54,865 bases of DNA from Peterkaempfera griseoplana (GTDB lineage Bacteria > Actinomycetota > Actinomycetes > Streptomycetales > Streptomycetaceae), in the NCBI RefSeq assembly GCF_001418575.1, contig NZ_LIQR01000109.1, forward strand, positions 1 through 54,865, read 5' to 3'. The translations under genes were made by a program, and so were the position numbers. The notes under the pieces were generated by a model, which had not been told where the DNA came from, ran no database searches, and saw only the letters and a list, made by a program, of their open reading frames with translations. The stretch's first letter is position 1; every line of letters begins with the position of its first letter. Positions 35,881 through 44,491 of the stretch are shown one piece after another.

Positions 35881-36555
35881 TCACGCCGCCTGGATGGACC
35901 TGCCGGTGATCCTGGTCGGGAGGATGCGGACCCACAGGTCCCGGGTGCCGCCCGCCCACGAGCTGAGGACCGGGTCGGCCGGTCCCTGCACCGACTCGGC
36001 GTCGGCGATCCGCTCGGCGCGGCCGACGACCAGGACGCTCCACCCCTGGGAGAGGACGTCGTCCACCTGGTCGACCTCGAAGCAGACCTCGTGGTCGACC
36101 GCTGCCGCCGGTGCGCTCCCCGGCGTCGTCCGGAAGACGATCGCGCCCGCGACCATGGCGTAGTTGACCGGGAACACGGCCGGGCCCTCCGGCGTGACCA
36201 CCGCCACCCGGCCGACTCCGCGGTGCTCCAGGTGCTCCCGGCACTCCGCCGGCTCCAGCCTTGCGAGTGCCGGGCGCGCGGCGGCCGGGGCCCGACCCGG
36301 CGGAGCGTCCACATGGCCGCCGAGCAGCCGGCCGGGGACGGTTTCCAGGGCGGCGGCCAGCCTCAGGAGCGCCCCGATCGGCACCTCGGCCGGCTTCTCC
36401 TCCACGTAGCGGACGTAGCTCTCCGCCATCCCCGCCCTCCCGGCCACCTCCTCCCGGCTCAGCCCCAGCTCCGCGCGACGCGCCGCCACGCGCCGCCCGA
36501 GATCACCCGGGTGCGGGAAGGCCTCGGGCGATGTGTCTTCGGGTTCCTCGGACAC
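35881..36555 (-). CDS. HTH plus pyridoxamine-5'-phosphate-oxidase-like fusion 1
   Basis: About 224 aa. An XRE-type HTH (LGRRVAARRAELGLSREEVAGRAGMAESYVRYVEEKPAEVPIGALLRLAAALE) is joined to a split-barrel PNPOx-like domain (CREHLEHRGVGRVAVVTPEGPAVFPVNYAMVAGAIVFRTTPG). The C-terminus is WSVLVVGRAERI and LWVRILPTRITGR. The barrel family binds FMN, F420 or heme, so this could be a redox- or ligand-responsive DNA-binding protein. GTG 36555 with GGGAGG upstream was chosen because it matches the start of the paralogue at 37502; ATG 36579 and ATG 36594 are alternatives. Divergent from the cNMP-binding gene. Confidence 0.88.
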   Translation of the reverse strand: MSEEPEDTSPEAFPHPGDLGRRVAARRAELGLSREEVAGRAGMAESYVRYVEEKPAEVPIGALLRLAAALETVPGRLLGGHVDAPPGRAPAAARPALARLEPAECREHLEHRGVGRVAVVTPEGPAVFPVNYAMVAGAIVFRTTPGSAPAAAVDHEVCFEVDQVDDVLSQGWSVLVVGRAERIADAESVQGPADPVLSSWAGGTRDLWVRILPTRITGRSIQAA

Positions 36556-36863
36556 GGCAGCACACCTCCCAAGCTGCATACTCCTCAGTTCCATTGGATC
36601 AGGAAACGGGGGCTCCGGCGAGGGGAGTCCCCGCCCGGACAGAGCCCTTTGGGCGGCTGGTCAGAGGCCCTCCGGGGCACCCCGAAGGCCTTCCGCCCGC
36701 CGGGCCGGGAGCCGTGGCGGCGCCGGAGCACCGGACCGGGCCCACGGGCACAGGTGGCCTCCGGGCTCCGCCCGGCCGACCATGGAGGCAGATCGACGGG
36801 GCGCGGACGGACGGCTGCGACCATCCAGTCACCCCGGCCGCAGTGACATCGGGTGGTGACACC
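36556..36863. other. Divergent spacer between HTH-PNPOx 1 and cNMP gene
   Basis: About 310 bp without a gene. It contains an 11-bp palindrome GGGGAGTCCCC at 36622-36632, about 70 bp before the minus-strand start. That resembles half of the dyad seen upstream of other island genes. No consensus -35/-10 was evident. Confidence 0.45.
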
Positions 36864-37310
36864 ATGCACTACTTCCTGGACGACCTGAGTCAGGAGCACC
36901 GCACCACGCTCACGGACCTGGCGCGTGAGGTCTCGTTCCCCGCCGGTGTGCGGATCTTCGAGGAGCATCGCCGCGCGGACCGGTTCTGGGTGCTCCGCAG
37001 GGGTGGGGTCGATCTGGACCTGCACATCCCCGGCCATCGGCCCTCGGTGATCGAAACGGTCCACGGAGGGGATCTGCTGGGCTGGTCATGGCTGTTCCCG
37101 CCCTATCTGTGGACCCTGGGCGCCCGGACGCGAACGCCGGTGGAAGCCCTTGAGTTCGACGCGGCCGAGGTCCGCGCACGATGCGAAGCCGACCCCGCCT
37201 TCGGTCAGCAACTGGTGCTGCGCTGCGCGGCAGTGATCGGAAGGCGGCTGCGCACCACCCGCACCCGGTTGCTGGAGCTGTACGTGCCGTACGGAACCGA
37301 GGCCAACTGA
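36864..37310 (+). CDS. Stand-alone cyclic-nucleotide-binding-domain protein 1
   Basis: 148 aa. It consists of a single Crp/cNMP beta-barrel: VSFPAGVRIFEEHRRADRFWVLRRGGVDLDLHIPG, then [50 protein letters not shown]-terminal helix ends at LELYVP. It lacks the Crp HTH. The phosphate-binding RxA segment of classical cNMP pockets is not clear; [12 protein letters not shown] replaces the usual GExxG-RxA stretch, so the ligand may not be cAMP. It is clearly paralogous to the protein at 44018 in the hydrogenase operon, which shares DLLGWSWxFPPxxWxLGA. GGTGG lies before the ATG. Confidence 0.88.
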   Translation: MHYFLDDLSQEHRTTLTDLAREVSFPAGVRIFEEHRRADRFWVLRRGGVDLDLHIPGHRPSVIETVHGGDLLGWSWLFPPYLWTLGARTRTPVEALEFDAAEVRARCEADPAFGQQLVLRCAAVIGRRLRTTRTRLLELYVPYGTEAN

Positions 37311-37330
37311 CGGCCCTGTGGCGGCGAGCA

Positions 37331-37344
37331 CGGACCAAGGTCCG
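37331..37344. promoter_or_regulatory. DevR/OsdR-like box upstream of HTH-PNPOx 2
   Basis: CGGAC-CAAG-GTCCG is a 14-bp dyad matching the island pattern GGGAC-N4-GGCCC in layout. It lies 158 bp before the ATG at 37502 and could also form a weak hairpin after the cNMP gene. Confidence 0.45.
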
Positions 37345-37501
37345 CTCGGCCACGGCGGGTCGCCCGCCCGGGCGGCAGCGCGGTCCTTCGGCACTGCCTT
37401 CGACAACTCACCCCTCCGGCCGCACCACTGCACAGCCCAACTCACCGCAGGCCGACAGGAGCGGAAGCGCTCACGGTGACATGCTCGACGGTAGGAGGTG
37501 C

Positions 37502-38194
37502 ATGGCTGTGAGCGAGAAGAGCGCACCGTCCCACGGGGCACCGGAGGCAACGGCAGGCCCGCCCGGTGACATGGCCGGCCGGGTGGCCCGGCACTGTGCG
37601 GCCCTCGGGATCAGCACCGAGGAGCTCGCCCGCCGGGCAGGCATGTCCCCGCGCTACCTGGAACTCCTGGAGGAACTCGGTGGCGACTTCGATCCGGCGG
37701 GCCTGGCGAGGATCGCTGACGCCCTGCACATGTCGCCCCGAGAACTGCTGGAAGGGCCCGCCGGCAGGCGGCCCGGGACAGGGCCCGCGGCACGCCGTCC
37801 GCACCTCGGCAAGCTGAACCCGGACGAATGCCGGGACCGGCTGGGCACGCACGGAGTCGGCCGGGTCGCCGTGGTGACGCCGGAAGGGACGGCCGTGCTA
37901 CCGGTCAACTACACGGTGCTCGCGGGCACCGTCGTCTACCGCACCGACCCCGATGCCGTCACGGCCGCCGCCCCGGGCGCCGAGATCGCCTTCGAGGTCG
38001 ACGACGTGGACGACACCTGGAGTTCGGGATGGAGCGTCCTGGTCGTCGGCACGGTCGAGCATGTGTCCGATCCGGACGTGGTCCGGGTCCTCAGCGAGCA
38101 GGCGGTGGCGGAGCCCTGGGCCGGCGGGAAACGTGAGCTGTGGGTGCGGCTCAACCCGATCCGGGTCACCGGCCGTGTCATCCGGGTCGACTGA
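37502..38194 (+). CDS. HTH plus pyridoxamine-5'-phosphate-oxidase-like fusion 2
   Basis: 230 aa, paralogue of the protein at 35881. The HTH reads MAGRVARHCAALGISTEELARRAGMSPRYLELLEELGGDFDPAGLARIADALH. The barrel domain contains CRDRLGTHGVGRVAVVTPEGTAVLPVNYTVLAGTVVYRTDPDA, and the C-terminus WSVLVVGTVEHV and LWVRLNPIRVTGRVIRVD. AGGAGG sits directly before the ATG. The two fusions flank the cNMP protein gene. The strong conservation of GVGRVAVVTPEGxAVxPVNY suggests a shared ligand, probably a flavin or deazaflavin (family knowledge). Confidence 0.9.
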   Translation: MAVSEKSAPSHGAPEATAGPPGDMAGRVARHCAALGISTEELARRAGMSPRYLELLEELGGDFDPAGLARIADALHMSPRELLEGPAGRRPGTGPAARRPHLGKLNPDECRDRLGTHGVGRVAVVTPEGTAVLPVNYTVLAGTVVYRTDPDAVTAAAPGAEIAFEVDDVDDTWSSGWSVLVVGTVEHVSDPDVVRVLSEQAVAEPWAGGKRELWVRLNPIRVTGRVIRVD

Positions 38195-38324
38195 GCGACC
38201 CAGGAGCCCACGGCCGGTGGGCCGCCCGCGGCACACCGTGCCGATCTCCGCGGGGCGGTTGCGCCGTGGCGCCGTACCCGGCAGCTCCGTGCGGTGCGCC
38301 GTCGGGACGAACGGACGCCGACTG

Positions 38325-38591
38325 TCATCGTGGGGCGGGGCGGCCGGTGGTCTGCAGCACCGACAGGCGGCGCCGGTACTCCTCCTCCTCGATCTCGCCA
38401 CGGGCGAAGCGGTCGGCCAGGACCTGCTCGGGCGTGGGCGCCGCGACCGCATGGTCGTGGTCGTGGCGGTGGCTCAGGGCCCGGAAGAGGAGCACGGCGA
38501 CGGTGATGACCACCGCCCAGAACACGATCATCCCGACCGACATCGCCAACCAGCCCCAGCCGCCGACACCGTGGTCGTACCAGAACATCAT
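38325..38591 (-). CDS. Small membrane protein with C-terminal SHOCT domain
   Basis: 88 aa from ATG 38591 (AGAGGTGAG upstream). The N-terminus MMFWYDHGVGGWGW leads into one membrane helix (LAMSVGMIVFWAVVITVAVLLF). A His/Asp-rich linker (SHRHDHDH) and a SHOCT motif (EQVLADRFARGEIEEEEYRRRLSVL) follow. SHOCT domains are short oligomerisation modules. The family is common in actinobacterial stress regions. The His cluster could bind metal (speculative). Confidence 0.88.
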   Translation of the reverse strand: MMFWYDHGVGGWGWLAMSVGMIVFWAVVITVAVLLFRALSHRHDHDHAVAAPTPEQVLADRFARGEIEEEEYRRRLSVLQTTGRPAPR

Positions 38592-38676
38592 CGGTCTCAC
38601 CTCTTGCCCGGGGCGTCCCTCGACCACCCCACTCTGCTCACCCACCATCCTCGCCGCGCTCGCACCCGCGGTGCCT

Positions 38677-38690
38677 GGGCCGATGGTCCC
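38677..38690. promoter_or_regulatory. DevR/OsdR-like box upstream of the SHOCT gene
   Basis: Read on the minus strand it is GGGAC-CATC-GGCCC, a near-perfect dyad about 87 bp before the ATG. It has the same sequence layout as the sites before Hsp20 and the second Usp. Confidence 0.6.
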
Positions 38691-39083
38691 TGGGAGACCC
38701 GCAACGGGCGCTGCCGGCTGTGCGGCACCGACGGCGGGGCAAGGCCGCCCCCGGCCTCCCACGGCTCATGTCCCGTGCCACACCGCCGAGTTGCGGCACT
38801 CCCGCCGGCCGACGCGGAAGGGGCGCACGGTCTTGTCGTCCTGGTGCTCAAGAAGGTGAGCTGGGCAGGGTGACAGTGCTGCCGGGCCGAGCAGCACCGC
38901 CCGCGGCCCCACGCCCGGCAGGACACCGGGCGAGCGGATCGGCCTGCGGCCCCGGGGCATCGGCGTCCGGCGGCGCGACGGGTCCGGTACTCCGCGCCGC
39001 GACCAGGTACCTCGGTCCGGTGCCCGTTCAGTGCCACGCACACGACCGCGGCCTCCGGCCGCCGCCGCGGCACGGAGTGCCGT

Positions 39084-39107
39084 GGGCCTCAGCCCAGGTC
39101 GAGGCCC
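39084..39107 (-). terminator. Hairpin after the Hsp20 gene
   Basis: A perfect 7-bp stem (GGGCCTC/GAGGCCC) with a 10-nt loop, 28 bp past the Hsp20 stop. A second 7-bp stem lies further on at 39046-39070. Confidence 0.55.
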
Positions 39108-39135
39108 CGGTCGCCGAGTGCGGTGCTGGACGCGG

Positions 39136-39567
39136 TCACTCCTTGGGCGTGGTCACCTCGATGCGGCGAGGCGACGCGGCCTCCTGCTGCATACCGATGC
39201 TGATCGTCAGGATCCCGGCCGAGTACTCGGCCCGGATGTCGTCCTCCCGGGCACCGACCGGGAGGGTCACCGTACGGCTCAGGGAGCCGTAGCGGAACTC
39301 GGAGCGGTCCTTGTCGCGGCTCTCCTCGGTACGTTCCGCCTGCAGGGTCAGCATGCCCTCCTGCACGGTGACCTCCAGATCCCTTCCGGGGTCGATGCCG
39401 GGGATCTCGGCCTTGACGACGTACCGATCGCCCTCCGGGTACTGCTCGATCCGCAAGGTGGCCAGATCGGGCAGCCCGGGCCAGCCGGGCCTGGACGCCA
39501 GGGACTCGAACCAGTCGGGCAGATCCGGGAAGAGGGAGTGTCCGTGCCTGCGTGCCGGAGCGGACAT
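39136..39567 (-). CDS. Hsp20/alpha-crystallin small heat-shock protein
   Basis: 143 aa, normal for bacterial Hsp20. The alpha-crystallin domain runs from IEQYPEGDRYVVKAEIPGIDP to the signature YGSLSRTVTLPVGAREDDIRAEYSAGILTISI (A-x-x-x-x-G-I-L motif). It acts as an ATP-independent holdase that keeps unfolding proteins soluble. The Hsp20 protein Acr/HspX is a core member of the mycobacterial DevR regulon, which fits this neighbourhood. A GGGAC-N4-GGCCC dyad lies 72-85 bp upstream. Confidence 0.95.
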   Translation of the reverse strand: MSAPARRHGHSLFPDLPDWFESLASRPGWPGLPDLATLRIEQYPEGDRYVVKAEIPGIDPGRDLEVTVQEGMLTLQAERTEESRDKDRSEFRYGSLSRTVTLPVGAREDDIRAEYSAGILTISIGMQQEAASPRRIEVTTPKE

Positions 39568-39638
39568 GACGGCACCTCCGCGTGGGTCAGTGAAGTTCCG
39601 ACCCCTTCAGTCTGCGCTGCGGCTCCCGGGGACCGACT

Positions 39639-39652
39639 GGGCCGAAGGTCCC
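39639..39652. promoter_or_regulatory. DevR/OsdR-like box upstream of Hsp20
   Basis: On the minus strand it reads GGGAC-CTTC-GGCCC. An additional GGGACC half-site at 629-634 of the same kilobase (39629-39634) makes a compound site with three half-sites. The distance to the Hsp20 ATG is about 72 bp. Confidence 0.6.
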
Positions 39653-39714
39653 CGCGCGGGACACGCGGCTCCCCGGCACCCACTGCTCGCCCGGCGGCGA
39701 AGCCGCCGGCAGGC

Positions 39715-40581
39715 TCACCGGTGGGGCACGATCACGACCGGACAGGGAGCGTGGTGCAGCGCCGCATGGTTGACCGGTCCGAGGTGCATTCCAGGGCCGG
39801 GGTGGCGGCGCGCACCGACCACCAGGAGATCCGCTGCGGCCGCCGACTCCACCAGGACGGAGTGGCGCGGACCCCAGCGGGGGACCAGCTGCAGTGACAC
39901 CTGAGGGTGCGCCGCTGCCTCATGGGCCGTGGCGCTTTTCAGGAGGCTGCCGGCCTGCACGTAGCAGGCGTCGGCCATCGCGCTCTGTCCGGGCCCGTAG
40001 GCGAGAAAGGGGTCCGGGGGTGCGTGCCAGGCGTGCACCGCCTCCAGCCGGGCGCCCCACCGCTCGGCGTACTCGAAGGCGAAGGCCGTGGTCGGGCCTG
40101 CCGCGTCCGTCCTGCCGACGCCGAGCACGATCCGCCCGTGACGCCGTTCCACCGCGTCGTCGTCCCCGCGGACCACGACCACCGGGCACGACGCCCGGGC
40201 GGCGGTCTGCAGTGCCACCGAGCCCAGCAGCAGTCCCGCGAAGCCACCGTGTCCCCGGTGGCCGACCACCACCAACGACGCGGAGGAAGCGGCCTCCAGC
40301 AGGGCCGGGACCGGTGCGTTCGGAACAACGTCCGCCTGGGCCGCGAGGCCCGGCCAGCGGTTGGCGACCCGGTCCTCGGCGGTCCGGACCAGGTCGGCGA
40401 CGGCCCGGCGGGCCTGCGCCAGATCAGGGTTGTCCGAAGCGTCCGGCTCATAGCGGTCCCACAGCGAGGCGTGGACGATGCGCAGCGGCGCACCCCGGGA
40501 GGCCGCCTCCGCCGCGGCCCAGTCCAGCGCCCGTTCGGCGGAGGCGGAGCCGTCGACGCCGACGATCACGGGAAGTGGCAT
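39715..40581 (-). CDS. Double universal stress protein 1
   Basis: 288 aa with two Usp domains. Domain 1 starts PVIVGVDGSASAERALDWAAAEA and ends with the ATP-binding loop VVVGHRGHGGFAGLLLGSVALQTAARASCPVVVV (G-2x-G-9x-G-S). Domain 2 starts RIVLGVGRTDAAG and ends VVGARRHPGPGMHLGPVNHAALHHAPCPVVIVP, where the Gly loop is degraded. AGGAGG precedes ATG 40581. Double Usp proteins with one nucleotide-binding half are typical of the DevR regulon (Rv2623 type). A degenerate dyad at 40643-40656 is a weak candidate control site. Confidence 0.93.
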   Translation of the reverse strand: MPLPVIVGVDGSASAERALDWAAAEAASRGAPLRIVHASLWDRYEPDASDNPDLAQARRAVADLVRTAEDRVANRWPGLAAQADVVPNAPVPALLEAASSASLVVVGHRGHGGFAGLLLGSVALQTAARASCPVVVVRGDDDAVERRHGRIVLGVGRTDAAGPTTAFAFEYAERWGARLEAVHAWHAPPDPFLAYGPGQSAMADACYVQAGSLLKSATAHEAAAHPQVSLQLVPRWGPRHSVLVESAAAADLLVVGARRHPGPGMHLGPVNHAALHHAPCPVVIVPHR

Positions 40582-40969
40582 GCTCCTCCTTGGTCCGGGC
40601 GGATCCGACGACCCACACCTGGAGCGTGGGCGGGCGCTCAACGGTGCCCATTTCCCGTCGGGATACACCTGCGGTCCCCCGGGGCGCCGCTCACCGGCCT
40701 CGCCGCGGTGCCGCCCGAGGTGCACGGTGGCCGTCCCAGGGGATGACCTCTGCATCCTCGGTCCGCCGCTGTTCCCGTCCGACGGCGCAGGGGTGGTCAG
40801 CGGTGTCCCCCCGCCGCCCGGAGCAGCAGGCCGGATCCACGCGCGCCGGACGGGTCCGGCACCGCGCTCCGGCGATCGTCGGGCGCCGGTTCCCCACCAT
40901 GCCCAGGCCGGAGCCCGGCCGGGCGCGCGCCGCCCCTGCCCCGACCACCACGGGCCGCGGCCGGCGGGG
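40582..40969. other. Spacer between Usp 1 and the hydrogenase operon end
   Basis: About 390 bp without a supported gene. It contains the Usp 1 promoter region and, near 40919-40933, a small 5-bp-stem hairpin that is only a weak terminator candidate for the hydrogenase operon. Confidence 0.45.
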
Positions 40970-42313
40970 TCAGTGCCGTTCGACGGTCAGTTCGAGGAAG
41001 TGCGCCGAGCAGGAGATGCACGGGTCGTGGTTGCGGACGGCCCGCTCGCACCACGCGGTCAGCTCGGCCTCGCCCGGCAGCCGCGGGTGCGCCGCGTCGA
41101 CGCGCGTCTGGGCGGTACGGCGCAGATGCTCCTCGATCGCCGCCTGGTTCTGCGCGGTGGGCGGGACGAGCCGGGCGTCGGTGACGAGGCCTGCGGCGTC
41201 CAGGGTGTAGCGGTGGTAGAGCAGGCCCCGGGGTGCCTCGGTGGCGCCGTGGCCGGTGCCGGCCCGTGGCGGCACCTCCACATGGGGCCGCGGCGGGGGC
41301 TGGTAGCCGTCGACGATCCGCAGCGCCTCCTCGACCGCGTACAGGACCTCGACGGCGCGGACCACCACGGAGCGGAACGGGTTGCGGCACGCCGCGCCCT
41401 CGGCGGGGTCGCCGAGCCCGCCCTCGCGGGCGGCCTGCAGGGCGAGCGGGGACAGCAGGCGGCCGTTGACCCCGTAGCGGGCCAGCGCACCGGTCAGGTG
41501 TCTGCGCCCGTCGAGCTCCGACCGAAGGGCGGTGGAGTGCGGCACCTGCCGCTCCACGACGTGCTCGGTGAAGTCGGCCACCGGGAAGGAGCGGGCGGGG
41601 CCGCCCCCGGCGGGCACGACGGTCGGCGTGCCCGCCTCGATCGCATAACGGTCGGGCCGGGCCAGCGCCAGCAGGTCCTCGTCGCACTCGGCGTCGGGGA
41701 AGTCGAACCCGGAGACCCAGCGCACGGTCTCCCAGGCGTCGTCCAGCGCGCGCCGGAGCCGCTCGGCGAGCGGGCGCAGCTCCGCCCGGGTGGGAGCGCG
41801 GTGGAAGCCGCCCAGCCGCACGTTGACCGGGTGGATCGACCGGCCGCCCAGCAGCTCCACCAGGGCGTTGCCGGCCTGCTTGAGACGAAGGCCCCGCTCG
41901 ACCGCCACCCGGTGGGAGCGGGCGAGTTCGACGGCGTCGGCGCAACCGAGGAAGTCCGGTGCGTGCAGCAGATGGATGTGCAGGGCGTGGCTCTCGATCC
42001 ACTCGCCGCAGTACAGCAGCCGGCGCAGCTCGGCGAGTGTGCCGTCCACGGTGACCCCGCAGGCGTCCTCCACCGCCTGACAGGCGCTCAGCTGGTAGGC
42101 GACCGGGCAGATCCCGCAGACCCGGGCGGTGATGTCGGGTGGCTCGGTGCAGTGGCGGCCCCGCAGGAACGCCTCGAAGAAGCGGGGCGCCTCGTAGATC
42201 CGCAGCCGGGCCTCCGTGACGCTGCCGTCGTGCACGCGCAGGTGCAGCCCTCCCTCGCCCTCCACCCGGGTGAGGGAACTGATGCGCAGTACCCGGGTGG
42301 AGCCGTGGGTCAC
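40970..42313 (-). CDS. hyhL: [NiFe] hydrogenase large (alpha) subunit, group-3b-like
   Basis: 447 aa. The L1 motif [15 protein letters not shown] gives Ni ligands Cys66 and Cys69; the position usually occupied by His is Tyr73. The L2 motif DPCISCSAH near the C-terminus gives ligands Cys432 and Cys435. A nine-residue tail after His438 (FLELTVERH) would be removed by the maturation protease. [14 protein letters not shown] and [14 protein letters not shown] are also typical of group 3 enzymes. The GTG start overlaps the small-subunit stop (GTGA). With its partner subunits it forms a cytosolic NAD(P)-linked hydrogenase that can oxidise H2 or evolve it under hypoxia. Confidence 0.93.
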   Translation of the reverse strand: MTHGSTRVLRISSLTRVEGEGGLHLRVHDGSVTEARLRIYEAPRFFEAFLRGRHCTEPPDITARVCGICPVAYQLSACQAVEDACGVTVDGTLAELRRLLYCGEWIESHALHIHLLHAPDFLGCADAVELARSHRVAVERGLRLKQAGNALVELLGGRSIHPVNVRLGGFHRAPTRAELRPLAERLRRALDDAWETVRWVSGFDFPDAECDEDLLALARPDRYAIEAGTPTVVPAGGGPARSFPVADFTEHVVERQVPHSTALRSELDGRRHLTGALARYGVNGRLLSPLALQAAREGGLGDPAEGAACRNPFRSVVVRAVEVLYAVEEALRIVDGYQPPPRPHVEVPPRAGTGHGATEAPRGLLYHRYTLDAAGLVTDARLVPPTAQNQAAIEEHLRRTAQTRVDAAHPRLPGEAELTAWCERAVRNHDPCISCSAHFLELTVERH

Positions 42314-43194
42314 GGACCTGCCCCTTCCGGCTCGTCGGGGCCGGGGCCGTCCCCGCGCGCCGTGGGCGCCGGCTGCGGCGCGGACGCGTCCTCCCCCTCC
42401 TCCAACGCGGTGGAGGCACGGGCGAACGCGGGGGAGTAGGCGTTGAAGGTCCGCAGCAGACGCACCACGGCCTCGCGGTCCATACCGTCGCGCCGCAGCA
42501 GCGGCACCAGGGCCCGCAGGTTGGGCGAGTCGGAGGGGCCGAAGCAGCCGTAGCAGCCGCGGTGGTAGGAGGGGCACAGCGCACCGCAGCCCGCGTGGGT
42601 GACCGGTCCCAGGCAGGGAGTGCCGTGGGCGACGGTGACGCAGACATTGCCGCGCCGCTTGCACTCGAAGCAGACGCTGTGGTCCGGGATGCCCGGTGTG
42701 CGGCCGGCCAGGTGGGCGGTGATGACCTCCAGCAGCTGTACGCGGTCGATGGGGCAGCCCTGCAGCTCGAAGTCGACCGGCACATGCGCGGAGACCGGCG
42801 TGGAGGTGGCGAGGGTGTCGATGTAGTCGGGGCGGGCGTACACGGCGGCGCGGAACTCCGCGACGTCGGCGAAGTTCCGCAGGGCCTGGATGCCCCCGGC
42901 GGTGGCGCACGCGCCGATGGTCACCAGACGCCGGGAGACCGCGCGGATGTGCCGGACCAGCGCCAGGGCGTCAGGTGTGGTCACCGACCCCTCGACCAGC
43001 GAGAGGTCGTACGGGCCCGGCGCGTCGGCACTGGACGCCTCGAAGAAGTGGGCGATCTCCACCCGGTCGGCCAGCGCCAGCAGCTCGTCCTCGCAGTCCA
43101 GCAGGGTGAGTTGGCAGCCGTCGCAGGAGGCGAGCTTCCACACGGCCAGCCGGGGCCTGGCCGGTGGGACGAGCGCCTCGGACACGGTGCTCAC
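42310..43194 (-). CDS. hyhS: [NiFe] hydrogenase small (delta) subunit
   Basis: 294 aa. The N-terminal flavodoxin-like part carries [13 protein letters not shown] (Cys24, Cys27), [26 protein letters not shown] and ELQGCPID, which together hold the proximal [4Fe-4S] cluster. The C-terminal part, [40 protein letters not shown], supplies ligands for further clusters. This is the standard small subunit of group 3 hydrogenases, without a Tat signal, so it is cytosolic. The C-terminal 40 residues are Ala/Pro/Glu-rich and probably disordered. The GTG overlaps the gamma-subunit stop (GTGA). Confidence 0.93.
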   Translation of the reverse strand: MSTVSEALVPPARPRLAVWKLASCDGCQLTLLDCEDELLALADRVEIAHFFEASSADAPGPYDLSLVEGSVTTPDALALVRHIRAVSRRLVTIGACATAGGIQALRNFADVAEFRAAVYARPDYIDTLATSTPVSAHVPVDFELQGCPIDRVQLLEVITAHLAGRTPGIPDHSVCFECKRRGNVCVTVAHGTPCLGPVTHAGCGALCPSYHRGCYGCFGPSDSPNLRALVPLLRRDGMDREAVVRLLRTFNAYSPAFARASTALEEGEDASAPQPAPTARGDGPGPDEPEGAGP

Positions 43195-44021
43195 AGCTCC
43201 CTCACGGTCAGCAGCCGCTCGGCCCGGTCCCAGCCGACCACCGGGCCGTCCCGGCACAGCAGCACCGGGCCCAGCTGGCAGTGGCCGCAGTGCCCGGTGC
43301 CGCAGTGCATGGTGCGCTCCAGCGAGAGCTGGATCCGCTGGGCGGGCACGCCGCGATGGACCAGCTCGCGGGCGGTGGCACGCATCATCACCTCGGGCCC
43401 GCAGACGAACGCCGCGGTGCCGGGCGGGTGGAACGCGACCCGGTCGAGCAGGGCCGTGACCACTCCGACATCCCCCGTCCACCCCGGTCCGGGGCGGTCC
43501 ACCGTCGTCGCGACGGCCACCCGCGGGGAAGCCGCCCAGGTCCGGAGCGTGCCCCGGTAGAGCAGGTCGGCCGGTGTACGGGCGCCGACCAGGACGCTGC
43601 ACGAGCCGAACCGTCCCGGCCCGTCCACCAGCTCGGCCACCAGCGGGCGCAGCGGCGCCAGCCCCAGACCACCGGCGACCACCAGCACATCGCACCCCTC
43701 GGCCGCGGCCAGGTCCCAGCCGGTGCCGTACGGTCCCCGGACCCCCACCCGGTCGCCGGGCCGCAGCCCCCGCAGGGCCGCGGACACCGCTCCCACCGCT
43801 CGCACCGTGTGCACCAGACGCCCGCACGAACCGCCGGCCCCCGGGGGTTCCCAGCCGCTCACCGAGATCGGCGCCTCCCCGCGGCCGAAGGCGTACATCA
43901 TGGCGAACTGTCCGGGCCGGAACGGTGCCAGCCCGGGCCCCTCCGGCTCCAGCAGGACCGTGGTGGTGTCGGACGTCTCCGCGGTGCTGCGCACGACCCG
44001 GTGGGGGACCGGGACGGTCAT
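43191..44021 (-). CDS. hyhG: Hydrogenase gamma subunit (FAD/NAD(P), 2Fe-2S)
   Basis: 276 aa of the ferredoxin-NADP reductase/dihydroorotate-dehydrogenase electron-transfer type. The FAD motif lies around [21 protein letters not shown]. The nucleotide-binding block is [17 protein letters not shown], and [14 protein letters not shown] marks the NAD(P) end. A C-terminal [2Fe-2S] site reads [17 protein letters not shown]. It passes electrons between the iron-sulfur chain and NAD(P)H. The ATG overlaps the cNMP gene stop (ATGA). Confidence 0.93.
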   Translation of the reverse strand: MTVPVPHRVVRSTAETSDTTTVLLEPEGPGLAPFRPGQFAMMYAFGRGEAPISVSGWEPPGAGGSCGRLVHTVRAVGAVSAALRGLRPGDRVGVRGPYGTGWDLAAAEGCDVLVVAGGLGLAPLRPLVAELVDGPGRFGSCSVLVGARTPADLLYRGTLRTWAASPRVAVATTVDRPGPGWTGDVGVVTALLDRVAFHPPGTAAFVCGPEVMMRATARELVHRGVPAQRIQLSLERTMHCGTGHCGHCQLGPVLLCRDGPVVGWDRAERLLTVREL

Positions 44022-44491
44022 GGCCCGACCGTTCCGAGGCCCCCGGCGACGCGGGGGCCGTACAGGTCGAGCAGCCGGATGCGGGTGGCCTTGAGCCGCT
44101 CCCCGACCACCGCCCCGACCGCACGGGCCACCCGGTACCCGAGGGCCGGGTCCTGCTCGCACAGGGAGCGGACGGCCACGGCGTCGTACTCCAGAACCCG
44201 CGTCGCGTCCACGGACACCGCCCCCAGGTGCCAGACGTGCGGCGGGAAGAACCAGGACCAGCCGAGCAGATCGCCGGGCCCCAGCGTCTCGACCACGGGC
44301 GGCGGGCCCCCGGGGACCTCGATGTCCAGCGCCACCCGGCCGGTCAGCAGGATCCAGAACCGGTCGGCAGGTCTGCCCTCGTCGAAGATCCGGGCGCCGG
44401 CCGGGAAGGCCACCTCGTGCGGCGGTACGGACAGCCGCCCGTCCAGGCCGTCGGTGAGCAGGCCGAGGGTCCGCGCCGCGGTGCCGGTCAC
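44018..44491 (-). CDS. Stand-alone cNMP-binding-domain protein 2 inside the hydrogenase operon
   Basis: 157 aa, a single Crp-like beta-barrel without [39 protein letters not shown], then [58 protein letters not shown]. It is homologous to the island protein at 36864. Its start overlaps the beta-subunit stop (GTGA) and its stop overlaps the gamma-subunit start (ATGA), so it is translated in step with the enzyme. It may bind a nucleotide or another ligand and regulate or assemble the hydrogenase (inference). Confidence 0.9.
   Translation of the reverse strand: MTGTAARTLGLLTDGLDGRLSVPPHEVAFPAGARIFDEGRPADRFWILLTGRVALDIEVPGGPPPVVETLGPGDLLGWSWFFPPHVWHLGAVSVDATRVLEYDAVAVRSLCEQDPALGYRVARAVGAVVGERLKATRIRLLDLYGPRVAGGLGTVGP

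Larger units (their letters stand above)
38592..39135. other. Spacer between SHOCT and Hsp20 genes
   Basis: No gene supported in about 540 bp. It contains the dyad at 38677-38690 and hairpins at 39046-39070 (7-bp stem) and 39084-39107 beyond the Hsp20 stop. Confidence 0.5.

Noticed and set aside
33126..36314. 1062-codon minus-strand open frame
   Set aside because: Antisense to GH65 and CBS-BON genes, both of which have clear motifs and ribosome sites.
36864..37310. Crp/FNR transcription factor
   Set aside because: The protein ends right after the barrel and its C-helix; there is no DNA-binding domain in any frame downstream.
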